Assembly (NCBI GenBank): GCA_949130485.1
Contig: OX422197.1
Location: 3,106,205-3,170,204, forward strand
Source: Agelas oroides
Taxonomy: Eukaryota; Porifera; Demospongiae; Agelasida; Agelasidae
DNA length: 64,000 nucleotides
Reading direction: 5' to 3'
Both the position numbers and the translations under genes were made by a program. The notes under the pieces are model-generated. The model was not told the origin of the DNA, did not search any database, and saw nothing but the letters and a program-made list of their open reading frames with translations. Within the stretch, counting starts at the first letter, position 1. Every line of letters starts with the position of its first letter. Shown piece after piece: positions 1 to 12,985 of the stretch.

Positions 1-144
1 TGTCCAGTTTGTGGTTGTGTGTTAAGAACACTCTGCTTCCAGAAGTAGTTTCATTACCTCTTGAGTAGTAGTTATTTTGTGCTCAAAATCCTTTGGCAAG
101 CCAAGAATTTGTTGTTGAATAGAGTGTCATAAATGCAGCATATA

Positions 145-601
145 CAGTGGAACCTCTATAATGCGGACACCATTGGTGCCATCTAAGAGGTGTCCCTATT
201 TTGGAGGCTTCCGGTATATTTCCGGTAGGCGTGGCAATGCGTACTCGTGCCATTGAGTGCTACGAAGGCACGTTCCAGAGCTCTCCCTTGCTGTACGATA
301 GCAAGGAAGGATAACCAGAGGCTAGAACTATGCATACCAGTGTTAGTATAATGTCCAGTTGGTGAATCAATCAGCGGTGCCGGGCAATCTTGTGCGAGAG
401 GCCTGGCAGCGTCCACATTATCGAGTGAATTTTGTACAGTCGAGGTACTAGCGAGACCGCAAAATCTGTCTGCTTTACGGAATAGGTGTCGGAGAGCTGT
501 AAAGTATTATGCGTAATGCAAATTCAATCCGGACCGCAACATTTTGTCCTGTATAATGAGGTGTCCACTATAGAGAATGTCTGTTAAGGGAGGTTCCACT
601 G
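145..601. mobile_element. pogo/Tc1-mariner-like MITE, copy 1
   Basis: The element starts CAGTGGAACCTC and ends with the inverted GAGGTTCCACTG-type terminus, and is bounded by TA dinucleotides, as expected for Tc1/mariner-pogo insertions. A near-identical copy lies at 61747-62230. A short open frame inside it has no recognisable domain and is not counted as a gene. The first 144 bases hold nothing else I can recognise. Confidence 0.75.
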
Positions 602-680
602 TAGAGGGATGCAACTTACAGAGAAGAGAATAGGCCCAAGTTTCTGAGAGAACGATAGTTCCAAGTGTATCTACCTGCAG

Positions 681-3600
681 GTGTTATGGATGCGGGATCT
701 CCTGAAGAGAGGTATAGCTGTTCACCACAGTGGAATTCTACCCATCATCAAGGAAGTAAGGCAGTTTGAAGTCAGTGTGCACTCTGCAGTGGGTGTGGTG
801 TTCCATTGTCTTCAGACTAAGGACGTCTGAATCAGTAGCATTAGTGGAAATGTGTTTGTGCGTCCATCTCCTGATGCATCTGTTTTGTGGTTTCACACAT
901 AAACCTACCAATTCTCCTTCACCACATCAGATTTTTAGTGACCATCAAGCCTATAGTGTCCTCTATAGCTGTACTGTCTCTATGAATGTGTTGCCCCTTG
1001 TTAGCAACTACGCATGTGAATATGTATGTTTCTAACATATAGGTAATTGAGCTGTTATTCCAGAGAGGACGAGTCAAGGTAATAATTTGTTTTATCTTTA
1101 CTGAGCTACACTGAAGGATTTTTGTGTTGCTAGAATATATTCTAAGTCCTCTGTATTAGGTGATGACTAAAAGTTTCACAGCAGCTACATATATGGTTCA
1201 TAAGCTTGCATCAGATTGAGTTTTCAATCCTTCCTCTACACAGCTGCTGTTTGCCACAGAAACATTTGCCATGGGAGTGAATATGCCAGCAAGGACTGTG
1301 GTGTTTGACTCAACCAGGAAACACGATGGTGTTAAAACTAGGGATCTCCTTCCAGGTATATAGGCAGAAAGCGAAATTGCTTCAAGCACACATTTCGGGA
1401 GGAAATTCAGCCTCTTCCTAGGGTGATGTTTTGCATGTGTAGACATTGGTCTGTAAACAGAATCAGAATCGACTGAAACAAACCACATTGTGTATACATG
1501 CACTTGGAGAAGTTTCAACCATCTGTTCATCTAGGGGAGTACGTTCAGATGGCTGGCAGGGCTGGTCGCAGAGGGTTGGATACTACTGGGACAGTGATCC
1601 TGCTGTGCAAGGGAGATGTGCCTGAGGCCAGTGACCTTCACAAGATGATTCTGGTAAATATAAAACCTCTTCTTCTTCTCATAGTGCTTATACTAGGTAG
1701 AGGATAGAGGTCTAGGATTATAGATAAAGTATGATTATGGCAGCTCACCAGAAAAGGTAAATAGCAACTTGCTTGCATTTTTGGGTGAAATATACATATA
1801 CATAGATCATTTAAATATACAGAGATCATACTGCTGTTACATTTGGAAGGACAGGGTCAGTGACTGTAGTGTACTACATTCAGAATTTTTGGAGGGAAGA
1901 CTATACAGCCTATAGACTGAAAATTCGAGGGGTTGTTAAATGTCTTCATTTGTTAAAGTGCAAGAACACTTCCAAGCCTTGAAGTTGATCTGGAGCAACT
2001 ATTATGAGATCTGTGATGGTTCGGCATACTGGCAATAAAGAAGCATACTTTCCTTTGTATGCAGGGCCACCCAACTACACTGCAGTCTCAGTTCAGGCTT
2101 ACCTACAGCATGATGCTGAACCTAATGAGGGTGGAGACTCTCAGGTGAGTCAGCAGGAGCAGAGAGTGTGTCTGGAGACGTTTCCTGCATGCCAAAGAGT
2201 ATGAAATGTAGACAGTCCCCCTCTCCCTTGCACCAAAGTGGGGCATGAGTCCCTAACATGAAAGTTCGACTATCAAGCTCAATACTAGGATTGCACTATT
2301 AACTTAGCCTCGTTCCCAGGCTCTCCCCCTCCTTAACGGGGAGAGCCTGGGAACGAGGCTACTATTAACTAACACATAGCTTATTCTTTCCACAGGGTTG
2401 AAGACATGATGAAGCGCAGTTTTGCAGAAATTGACTCAGCTCGTCATGAGGTGGATCGCAAACAGGCACTGCAGGACCTGGAGCAGAGCATCAGAGAACT
2501 CCAAGAACTAGACTGTCCTATCTGCTTTGAAGACATTGACTCCTACTATAGTGCATGTGCCCGCATTACTTATCTCATGAGACAGATGCAGGTACCTTAT
2601 AGTATAAAAAAACAATAGTGATCATTGTATTCCTAGTGTGGTAAACCTGAAGTCCTGTGCAATTAGCGTATTGATACCTCGCATGACTTGTTTACAAGTT
2701 GTTGCACCTTTCAATTTGACAGACCATCATGCTGTCCACTGTTCAAGTTCTGAAAGCACTCTCACCAGGCAGGGTGGTCACAATATTCACAGCAAAGTAC
2801 CATTACTCTCTGGCAGTGATTTTGCAGCAAACTCATAAAACTGTCGACAGGTCATTCACAGTACTGATGCTGTGTAATAGTGGTGATGAAACAAAGGATG
2901 TAGCAAATTCACTGGACCAGTACAAGGGTGTGACCCCATACAAGCCACTCACCGAGCTGTTTCACCCAGAAGGTGTGGTAAAACATGCTGTGGTGGATAT
3001 TAACGGGCAGCGTATTGTGAACATAACTCAGGAAGTTCTCAGTGTGGAACCAGCAAGGATCATCGAGGACTACACCAGGAGGCAAATACCAAGATTTCAG
3101 TAGGTGTTGGGTATACAAATGTATCTGTTCTTAGTCATGAAGGCTTCTTGAGCATTGCAACACTCATGGCAATAATTTGATGCTAGCTTTCAGGCGGTTT
3201 GTAAGTCGTCTGCATTTGCATCTAAATCTCCAAAGTATGTAAGTTAACAAAAGAAAGTAAACAAGAACATGCTTAATAATTTGGATTGTCTCTTCCTTTC
3301 CAGAGATGCTCCTCCTGGTCCAGCAGCCACACGTGCCACACAAGAGCTGCTGCGACTGGTGGAGGCCCATCCCAGTGGGGATATACCCTGCTTCAACCCT
3401 GGAGTGACCAACATGGAGTATGTGGAGATGAGAGATGAGTGTCGGCAGTTTGAGCCTACGCTCGAGCTCTATGCCTGCACACGCTGCCCACACCTCACAG
3501 AACATGTGAGTCACAAGCTGATATCATATATCACTATACTTATGTTACTATGGGTTATACATATAAAAGTTAGAGTATATACGTCTTAGCACTCACACTC

Positions 3601-6458
3601 TACCCCACATCATCATGATACATGGTTTGTTTTTGAACAACTGAGATGTTGTGCGTATTATTTGCTTGCACCACATCACAACCAACTTATGTACCAGGGG
3701 TATACTTAGCCAACCTACTGTATGATATCAGGGCAAAATATTTACACTGTTTTGCTGATAGTGGCATAAGATTCTGTTACTATGTTTTTCTGTCTCTGTA
3801 TAACTTCTGCAGTTTGATGTTGCAAGAAGAAAGGCTGAACTGCAAGAGAAGCTGACCAGTCTCAAGTTTATGCTTTCTGAGGCCAGTCTGCAGTTGTTGC
3901 CAGAATACAAGCAGAGAATACAGGTCAGGAGTTTTCACTGCTTCTGTTTGAGCCCCCTCCTTTCTGAAGCAGGAATGTAGGCCCTTCTACAGGCCAGACA
4001 TTCTATTGTTTTGCACTTCATGCTGAACATGATACGTAAATATAGTAGCAACTGCTTGTTCCTTACAGGTGCTGAGGCACTTTCGTTTCATCAATTCTCA
4101 TGATACAGTAGTGTTTAAGGGCCGGGTGGCCTGTGAGGTCCATTCCCACGAGGTGCTGCTCACGGAGTTGCTCTTTCAGAATGTGTTCTCGGACTACAGT
4201 CCTGCTGAGATTGCTGCTCTACTCTCTTGTATGGTCTTCCAACAGGTGAATCCTTCAGTCAGTGAAACCCTAGCCTCGTACCTATGCAGACCTTCTCCAT
4301 TGCACTTCCTCTTTCAAGTATTATTGTGACTGCACACAAAAAAGGCCTGGGAACGAGGCTAGTGAAATCCCACCTTGTTCAAAATATCATTCATGTTTAG
4401 AGCGAGTTCAGAACAAGTGCTTGTTAATAATACCATATTGTACTTCAGAACAGTTCAAATTTTTCAGCATTGAACACGAGGTGTGGTTACGTTTTGTTTC
4501 TTCCAGGCCCCTTTTCAAATTTTCTTTCAATTATTTTATATTCCCTGTCCCATGACATGCCTATGTAAATTCTCATCCTGTATTAGCTACTACAATTATA
4601 TGCATAAGGAGACGGGTATTGGGCTGGTGTTATGGCATGATTCACTGGTTAATTTTACACACTGGTATCCACATTTCTCCAGGCAAAGTGTAGCGAGCCA
4701 AAGCTCACTGACCAGTTACAAAAGGTATCTTCGTGCACTGCTTAATTACCGTGTTAATTATTATGCTTGTACCACACTTACATATCAGTAGTGCTTGGTA
4801 TCATGTGGCTGTGTGGTTAGCCTCGGTATGAGGCTATACTGTGTGGTAGAACATTCATCTGTGATCTTATTCTTACCAAGCACACTTGTAATGTAGGAGC
4901 AGAGTTCCTCTATAGCTCATCCATGCATACAGGGCCGGCAATAGCTGGGCGTTAATAATAGATGTGCATGATATTGGCCAAAATGCATCCTGCACAGTGC
5001 ATGCATACCATCTAGGGCTACCTTTCTTCAGGGAGATGTGGTTCATTGATTGTTCATGTACAGTGAGTGCATATAATATACACACTAGTTGGAAAATGCT
5101 AAAGCACTTGTTATTTGGACTTTATATCTGCAGGGCAAGGAGGCCATTCTAGATGTGGCTGCACAGATAGCACAGACAGAGCGGCAGTTTGGCATTGATA
5201 CCTCAGTGGAAGACTACCAGAAGGAGCTCAAGTTCGGGCTAGTGGAGGTAGTCTATGAGTGGGCAAGGGAAATGGTAAGGATGTGTAGGTATATATGCAG
5301 ATGTGTTGAATCTAAGTGTGCTCAATATCCCTGCTAGTGTAACCAATGAGGAGGGAGGATTGGTTTGGGTTCTGGCAGATAAAAGTGGCACACTGTTGGG
5401 TTTGGTATAATCATGATCATCATTCTTTTGTGTTTCATAGGAATTTCTTGAGATCATCGACCTGACGGATGTTTCAGAAGGTACTTCAGTCTCATCAAGA
5501 GCCAAACTAGTCTTGTCCCCAGACCTCATCCGGCGCATATATCGCTTCCAGTATAACACGCGGGAATACTGAAAGTGATCCGCGCTGGGGTTGGTTTTGG
5601 GTCTGGGACCGAGGCTAGAGCCTAACATAGTTCAGCTCTGACAGTGTGTCAAATCGCTAATTTATCAACGAACTCTCATCAAGCTCTTGTTTTCATGCAG
5701 TTAAAAGTATGTTAGTCTCATATGCCCAGACCACACCTGCTATGGAAGGAGTGGTCTTGTTTTGTTGTTATCAATTCTTGGGAGTGTTGAGTGCTATAGC
5801 AGCCATGTAGAGGCATACTTACAAGATACAAGAATGTAGATCAGATCAGAAGTTTGTTGATTGTATCCCAACTTTTGAAAATGCTATACAAGACTGCCAC
5901 ATCCACAGAAAAGTCACACCTTAGCTGCTATCATCTATGAAAATCGCTCAACTCCGTGTTAACACAAAGTAAGGACCACCTTACAACTGGCATGCAATTA
6001 GTTCCAGGAATTGACCATTTCTTTGAAGGGAGGTACAGTATGGGCTTAACACTACTGGATTTAGCCTGCAATCTTGAAAGTGAACATCACAACAAGGTAT
6101 CATTTGGGTACTAAACTAGAAACCCACATGAAGTTTTGTTGTGTTTAATTGAGCACTAATGGTGGATCAGGCTGGATCTAGTTAGCTAAACCTAGCACAC
6201 TTGAGGTACCGTTGCACATATGCAATGCATACAGGAAATATAAAAATACGAATAAATAGAACATACATCACAACTGTATTGTACTACTGCCTTCTAGGCA
6301 TGATAGTTCGCTGCATCCAGCGTTTGGAAGAAACATGCAGAGATGTTCGCAATGCTGCCAGGGTGATAGGTGACCCAGTGCTCAAAGAAAAGATGCAGGA
6401 AGCTTCAAAGCTGATTAAGAGAGACATTGTTTTCGCTGCTAGTTTGTACACCATTTGA
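681..6458 (+). CDS. SKIC2: SKI2-type RNA helicase, C-terminal half (superkiller complex)
   Basis: Exons: 681-755, 1043-1078, 1244-1355, 1535-1653, 2065-2144, 2396-2591, 2723-3099, 3304-3505, 3813-3923, 4069-4245, 4683-4724, 5134-5274, 5441-5480, 6298-6458. All junctions are GT-AG; together they give 1869 nt, an uninterrupted 622-residue frame ending in TGA. The family protein is about 1250 residues, so the N-terminal half lies upstream of the window. The first exons carry the end of the second RecA domain: [21 protein letters not shown] and helicase motif [14 protein letters not shown]. Then follow the insertion (arm) region and the DSHCT domain with [11 protein letters not shown] and the closing [16 protein letters not shown] end (here [13 protein letters not shown]). 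SKI2 is the 3'-to-5' RNA helicase that feeds RNA to the cytoplasmic exosome in mRNA decay and quality control. Identification is firm; small exons (4683-4724, 5441-5480) were placed by phase and homology. Confidence 0.93.
2304..2361. mobile_element. palindromic micro-MITE in SKIC2 intron
   Basis: A 58-bp hairpin whose arms are TAGCCTCGTTCCCAGGC and its complement. It is flanked by a perfect 8-bp direct repeat, ctattaac, at 2296-2303 and 2362-2369. It lies only 34 bp upstream of the exon starting at 2396, so it sits where the branch point and polypyrimidine tract would normally be. Confidence 0.85.
4920..5065. repeat. dispersed repeat fragment with the motif gatgtggttcattgattg
   Basis: This intronic stretch shares its end (a block around gatgtggttcattgattg, then ttcatg) and an inner block (attggccaaaatgcatcctg) with sequences near 51800-52025 and 55890-56600. 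It is a moderately repeated family of unknown class, with no coding capacity seen. Confidence 0.5.
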
Positions 6459-7705
6459 ATAAGTAAATTGTAAAAGTTGTAAGCCCACTTGACTATATTG
6501 TGTCAAGGAAAGAATACTTCCCGTGTCCATTTTGATCTCAGTTGTGTCAGCTCTTATCACATTGCAGTTAATGGTGACAATGGAATGCAAAGAAACATGC
6601 AGCTGCATGAAGCCCTGTTATTGAAAGTGCATGCCATGGTATGTATACAGCTAATAATTTATGCAGCACATGGTGGTTCTGCTACATATATTGAATTGCA
6701 GCTGACACTTGTTGCTTCAACTGTACTTAATCAGCGTTTAATTTTGCACTCTGAGCTGTGGTATAGGTATATATATAATGTCAATTAAGCATTTGACCAC
6801 TAGCATAGCAAGAATATTGCAAGTGTGCAAGTGTCCAAGTGTTGTACACCTGAGTGAACACTATCTTAAACTATGAAGTTTATTTCCATGATTGTACACT
6901 GCCTTGTTTTGTTCAATATACTCTAAGCTGTATGCCCATCTTTGATCTGCAGGCTGTATATAATATCTTCTAGTAATCTTTATAATTATATTAATATCAA
7001 CTTATAGTTGGAATGCTATAGTATAGGAATGGGCAGTCACACATACCTAGCTTAGTGCAGTAATTAGGCTGTAGTACACTACTACCTAACTGGGTTAGCA
7101 CTTAAAGTTTAACTGTGAAATCAACATAGCTATACACTGTACACTTGCAGCTGAACTTGGTTGTACGAGTCAAAAACATCTCTCCAAACGAATAAAAATT
7201 ATAGTGTACACGGTACACATACTAATTACTATGATACTGTACGTACTGCACTCAGTACATCAAATTTTGTGCCATGTAAGCATCTATAAATGTATGTCCA
7301 GATCATTTCCTTTCAGGTTGCAAATTCATGTAGATGTGTTCTTTCAGCTTTGGTTCTTGTTTTTGGAAAGAAGCTTCGTATGTTACAGCTGCAGAAATAG
7401 AGGGAGAGTGAAATCAATGTATATGCATACCTTATATGGCCATGTGATCTTAGGCTTTTGTGTTATTTAGCTTGACTTAAGTGTCAATTTAAAGTTAAAA
7501 GTATATGTTTATGAATAAATCACAAACTTGCAATAAAGCTACCAGATTTCTATAACAACCAGTCGCTATAGAGAACAGTTTGGCATAACACTAACTTTGC
7601 TATTTAGTACACAGTCGAGTGAGAGTAAGTGGTTGTTTGGTGAGGAGCAGGGTGGCTTCATTGTAGGAAATGCTATACATGCAGGCACGTTTATGATATA
7701 CTAAT
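6459..7705. other. intergenic, 3' side of SKIC2 and of the DED gene
   Basis: AT-rich sequence between two converging genes. It holds the SKIC2 3' UTR; candidate AATAAA signals occur near 7190, 7514 and 7532, too far apart to choose between. No coding exon was found on either strand. Confidence 0.5.
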
Positions 7706-7711
7706 TTTATT
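7706..7711 (-). terminator. poly(A) signal of the DED adaptor gene
   Basis: AATAAA on the minus strand, about 70 bp after the TAG stop of the DED gene. It is the nearest canonical hexamer downstream of that stop. Confidence 0.55.
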
Positions 7712-7782
7712 CATGAACATGTACCAGTAATTACCCTTAGTTTCTAAATACCTGAGGGTTGCATGATCAGGTTTTGACTATG

Positions 7783-10750
7783 CTATGGGATATTTTGGTA
7801 ACCATCACTTGTAACATGAATATTTGTATAATTATATAACTGACCTTCAACTGCCTCTCTTTCAAGGGTCTTGTAGTAGCTCACACCTTCATGCTTGTTC
7901 AGGCTCTTGTAGTAGTGACTGTTTGAGCTTGCTTCCTGCGATGGAAGGTCTGGCAGTACCCTTGTTCCGTGCTTGACCAATGGTCCTTTTAGAAACCGAG
8001 AGGACTCAGAAAATCCACTGTCATCTCCCGAGTAAGTGCTACTGTAATCACTACTATCATCAAGGCCACTTGAAAGATCATTGTGATGCTGTATAGGAGA
8101 TGAACTATGCCTTGCTGAGAATGTCACTATGAAAGGGGAAAATAAAAGAAGGGTTAATAATCATATTCAATAGTGTTATGTCCAGTGTGTACTATACTCT
8201 ATCATATGGATGGAAGGGTACATGTAACAAACTGCAGCAGAAACCCAACTTGAGTATAGTAGTCACAGCAGGGATGTTGGAAGCTCTCTTGGAGTAGAGC
8301 AGTCATTGGGCACAATTAATGTTAGAAAGATTGATGGTGTTTCCCTTGACTGTGGCAAAAATTGTCAACTTTTAGGTGTCAAGAAGCTGTTTTTGTAGTA
8401 TCTTGCTGAATGACTTGCATGCTTTGGAAAGTCAAAGGAAAACGGTTGATCTGGTATTGGCATTTGACGTTGACTTGAACATAATAGTTCAAAGTTCAAA
8501 GAGTTTCCGGAAAGTAGGACAGCTGTCACTTTTGATGACCATGTACAGACAATAGTATATATAATAGTGATATACATAACTCACTTGATGAACTCTGCAG
8601 CTTGCAAGCTGTGCTGACATTAGCTGGCTGGCCATGTGCCCCTAGGAAAATGGAAAGTAACCGTCAGGAAGTGATGCACCCTCAATTTTCAAGATAATTA
8701 CGTGTACAATATGCCATCTTACCAGCCATTGTCGCTCTTTTTGGTTTTGGTGATGTTGGGGGTGGGCCAGTCAACATTCTTGGAACAACCTGTGCTACAC
8801 AGTAGTAGCGGCTTGCATCATCCTGGCCCTGGTCCAAGCTTTCAGTCACATTTTGAGTATGGTATGGTTTATCATAAATGTCAAACTGCTCTGCCTCTTT
8901 AAAAGTCTGTGGATCTGAGAATTTTAATTGTGAGCTATAAAATTTGCATCAAGACCAATTCATGCCAAATTATAGTGGTGTTAAGTAACAGAGGTTCGCA
9001 CATGATATCATATCCTGCCATAAAAATATATGTTGGTGGGCTTTTGAGATATCCAAGAAAACAGGGGTGTAGTGAAGAGGGTTTGTAGGGCCAGTTTTCA
9101 GAAACCTAATTTCAGAGGAGGCATGGCAAAAAATTTGCAGCAGATAGTGAGAATCAAATTTTATCATGATGCCATTCTAGATAACCACACTCATTCCTGA
9201 GCTTAAGTTTGCAGTGTTTGATTGCTGTACTGCAAGCAACGAACACTGTGGAGGTCTGGGAATGAGGCTGGTTCTAGATCTGTAAGATGCAGGTATAATT
9301 AGCTATGCATACATGGTTAAACAGTTTTACCATGATACTAATGACAACTCTCTAAACTGTCTTCAAGAATTTGATTCCTAGTGCTCCTGAAAGCTAAACA
9401 GCAACGAGATGGTTCCTAAACACAGCAAAATTTTCATAAACCCTGGTGGTATCCATCATAAAAGATTGTTTACTTTCTTTTGGGACCACGTTTGCTTGTA
9501 TAATGTCAATGGTTACGGGATACCGCTCGCGCGCGTAGTTACCGTATATTCTAAATTTACGTACGCACGTTACGATTTTCACTTGAAACAGCCACGACTA
9601 GGTGTGTATTTTTTCCAGCCAAATATAGAGTTCAGCAGCTATGTATATGAAGCGGTTTAACGTCCTAAGTGCTAAAAAATGGACAATGCAGGTCCGGACG
9701 GAGAGCTTTTTGGGATAGCGTCAGCTGTCGTAAGTATACAGAAGTTAATAATTGTGTAGTACGTGGAGTTCAGCTGAAAACAGACTGTTTCTTAAAACGC
9801 AAGAGGTATTTTTCAAAAACACCTTCGTCCGGACCTAGAAAATGTTAAGAATTGTCCCTCTGCGTTGCCGTTCCTCCCTTCCGGTTGTTTGTGGAAGCGG
9901 AATTTGGCTGGAAAATTCGCGAACTTTGACCACGCGTGCACGACCGACCCTTAGAGATCTCTCATTGCTTCTCGCTGTGGAAGTTTGTGTCGTGCCTCTC
10001 GACTCATCCTTCGTGTTTTGCAGCTGTAGCCTAACGTACGCAGCCACCGAGAGGTGGTCCATCTGGACCGCTGACCACGCCCACTTTCGTATCCCGTAAC
10101 CTTAATTAATATGCGCGTTGCAATGTGCACTTATTGCATCGCTTACCAGAGTAGCCTAGATCTGATCCTGAGCTGTTACTCTGCAAGCTTGAAGTGCTGC
10201 TACGATTGCTATGTTCCAGTTCCCTCTGGGCCTCCTTGAGGCGATCGGCTAACGCTTGGGCAGTGTATCTAGCATCTCTGATGGCCTCGGCGGCTCTCTG
10301 CCTCTGTTCTTTTGTGCCTGCGACTACTGCTTGCTGCAAGATATCGACGTGTTTCACAAACAGTGCAGCCTGCGACAGCGTCACCTCGAGAATGGATTTT
10401 AGATGCAGTTCCTCGTCGCTCACTGTGGAACTCGTTTTCCCTGCAACTTTACTGCTCGCCTTCTCTTTTCTCTGTCTTTTCTTCATAAATTCTTTCACCA
10501 TGTCTTTCAAATCAAAGCGATTGAGATCTTGGGCAACATCAATTAGCCCTTCTGGGTTCTTCGGCGTAAAAACGCCATCTGTTTCGAGCTTGGATAGAAC
10601 TGCCAGAGTGTCTGCATCTTGGTAGCGCCCTTCGCAATCTTTCAGTCTAATGTACACGAGTGCTCCGCACTCTTCTTTGGTGAGCTTCAGGGAAAATTTG
10701 TAAACTAGACGCCTAAATGCAAGACTCTCGTTATCTGGAGAATTCATCAT
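7783..10750 (-). CDS. death-effector-domain (DED) adaptor with phosphotyrosine-type tail
   Basis: Exons in transcript order: 10750-10147, 8914-8723, 8641-8585, 8126-7783; 1197 nt, 398 residues, all junctions in phase. Residues about 8-90 form a DED: hydrophobic helix pattern as in FADD, caspase-8 and DEDD, and an RFDL at 78-81 matching the RxDL part of the DED charge triad. A basic stretch (KKRQRKEK) and a long helical, probably coiled-coil region (about 105-175) follow. The C-terminal half is disordered and rich in Ser and Tyr, with YYKSL (356-360), YYKTL (368-372), YTNI (384-387) and YQNI (394-397). The last two fit the pYxN motif bound by GRB2-type SH2 domains. No protease domain is present, so it is an adaptor rather than a caspase. 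An in-frame upstream ATG at 10777 would add nine residues. The domain is clear; the link to tyrosine signalling is inference. Confidence 0.82.
9679..10099 (+). other. possible antisense transcription unit in DED intron 1
   Basis: A short ATG-led segment (9679-9729) ends at a good donor, GTC followed by gtaagt, in a CpG-rich stretch that looks like a promoter. A phase-compatible open segment runs from an acceptor near 9838 to a TAA at 10097-10099. Its composition does not resemble a normal protein, so the second exon may be wrong. I would treat it only as a hint of a plus-strand promoter. Confidence 0.2.
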
Positions 10751-10836
10751 GGCGATCGAGTCAGGTTTGAACTGCATGCAGCAGCAGTTCTGCTTATACG
10801 GTCTTAAGATCTTGCGGGGGAAGGGATACGTCATTC

Positions 10837-10881
10837 TATTATAAAGTGACGTAATTTCGCGAAATACTTGAGCCTGATTGG
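10837..10881 (-). promoter_or_regulatory. candidate core promoter of the DED adaptor gene
   Basis: Read on the minus strand, a CCAAT box (10881-10877) is followed by a CRE-like TTACGTCA (10854-10847) and a TATA-like TTTATAATA (10845-10837), in the usual order and spacing. Transcription would then begin near 10810, which favours the in-frame ATGs at 10777 or 10750 over the one at 10834. Confidence 0.45.
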
Positions 10882-10909
10882 CCGATGGGTGGCAACCGGG
10901 AAAAGTCAA

Positions 10910-12985
10910 ATATCAGCCCACTTCTCCTGAACAGCACCTTCCTCCAGCAGGAAATATAAATGTAAATATAGATATGGTGGCTCAGTGGCCAACAACAACA
11001 AAAAGTTGCAATTTTGCTGCACAGAACTCTCACCATAATAATATGGTGATGAAACAATTGCAACCTCAGAGCTAGCCTGAATGAGTTCAAGTATTACTTG
11101 CATGGGTATATAGAAGGAAAGCTCTATTCATCTTCCATACATTTTCATCATTGGTCCAAACTTGTGGAAGGAATCAGGAAGTTGACTGTTCTTCGGGTTG
11201 AGCTGTTGACCTTCACACTGCACACACTAATTCCAGCCAGCTGTAGAAGGTTTACTTAAGAAACTGAGACATTATACATGTTGAAAGATGTAACACTCCC
11301 AGCTTGGCCATGCATAGCTACAACTGAACAGGCACTGAATCTTCTTTTGATACAAGCAAATATGGCTTCTTTTCACTCATGTTGATACCTTTTTTTTTTG
11401 GCATTCCATCCCAACATCTTTTCACATTATTTCTTGTTTAAAGTAGATGGTACATACAGCCTCAGTTCACTGATCTCTGTTCTAGCCTTAGTTAAAGCTG
11501 CGGGGAATTTGATACAAATGAGGCCCACAATGTGGTACTCCTTAGTGTTTTGTGGTGGCACTGTATGCAGTGATCAATATGCAGTTAAGGGACTTTCTTT
11601 GGTAAACTCCCCGGAAATACAATGATGTAGGCATAATTATAATTATATTTTTGCTAGTCTGGGATATTCCCTACTAAATATAATGTACATAAGTACAAGA
11701 CGACGTACTTCACAGTAGTTAACTGGTTCATTAAACCTGCATTTTATACATGCCTCAGTAGCTATTTTTACTCACTATATTGTTACACTGCACAATTCTA
11801 CTCCTACATGTAATGTCAGCCTTGTATCCATGCAGTCACTTGTGGCTACATGCACCTGGGTACAAGGCTACCCAAGTATATACACATTAAAACTGATTAT
11901 TTCCTGTGTACATATACACAACTTCTGCACAACAGGTCACTAGAGAAATTTTTCTGATACTTGCTATGTATTATAACTCTAGCCCATGAAGAAGATGTAG
12001 GGATGGGACTTTGCATAAATATTTTACCTTCACTTTAATATAGTCCCAACCTTGTTTGTATACTTTTTGGCATTCCATCCCAACATCTTTTCACATTTTT
12101 ATGTAGCTAGGTGGTATTTTTCTGAAGTGAAATACGTGACCCAATGCTCTACCAAAAGATGTACAATCTTTAAACTGTGTCTGCTGCACCATTTGATTAG
12201 AAAGAAGTGTCCATGTTGATTATATGATGTATCTACTCTGACTACCAAATATGAAACTAACGGCTAATAATAATGGTATGATGGAATGGAGGAAACATCT
12301 GAATCATGTTGTTGGAAGTGCATTCCAAGGTAGCTAGTTATGTACATGAAATACGTAATGCAGTAGTGGTTTCATGTATCCTCAAATTCAGACATAAAAT
12401 AGCTACAATTGCCTTCCATAGCAAGTGCTGAACTGGCAGCAGCTTTGAATTATTAATTGGCATGATATTGCACACATAAGCTGTTAAGTCCTAGCCTTGT
12501 TCCCAGGCCTCTGCCCACTCACAGCTGTGTATCCATGGCTGTGAAATAAACTTTGCATATAAAATAAAATATGTAAGTCCCCAATAGGAGATGCATGCAG
12601 TGATTAGAATACACCCTGACAAAACCCATCTCTAATTAAGTTAGTGCGCTACTTTTGACAAGTCATGATGTATACATACAAGACCAAGAGTGCATGATGA
12701 TGTCATTTTTAATGATGTCATCATGCACACTTGATGAGACCTCAACAGGTATTCATTCAGGTATTCAGGACAATGCTGCTTTTCAATCATGCAGACATTT
12801 TGGGGAGTAAACTGCCTGTCCATCACATCATCATGCATGTGGCAGTTACTTGTAGTGAGCACAAAGTGAAGTTTTAGAAAACATACTATTACATAATAAA
12901 CAGGTAAATGTACATCTTCATAGTCACTGCATGAGGTCATATTCATCAGTCTGAGAGATGTTTGCTTGTGGAAATGGTTAGATCA
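10910..12985. other. intergenic, no gene recognised
   Basis: AT-rich sequence between the DED promoter and the 3' end of the TPR-CHAT gene. It contains two direct copies of a 30-bp block (ggcattccatcccaacatct and flanks) at about 11397-11429 and 12066-12098; the second belongs to a half copy of the foldback family seen at 16060-16335 (about 11985-12110). A lone arm of the TAGCC-type palindrome family is near 12494. Nothing here looks coding. Confidence 0.5.

Noticed and set aside
8380..8482. Exon-like segment (minus strand) with a good acceptor in the DED gene
   Set aside because: It has no usable donor, and the flanking exons 8585 and 8126 join in frame without it. It could be a rare alternative last exon at most.
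8723..8914. DASRYYC in the DED tail as the end of an immunoglobulin domain
   Set aside because: No preceding Ig strands or partner cysteine; the region is disordered and lies in a cytoplasmic adaptor.
10194..10625. 143-residue plus-strand open frame
   Set aside because: Antisense shadow of the DED exon.
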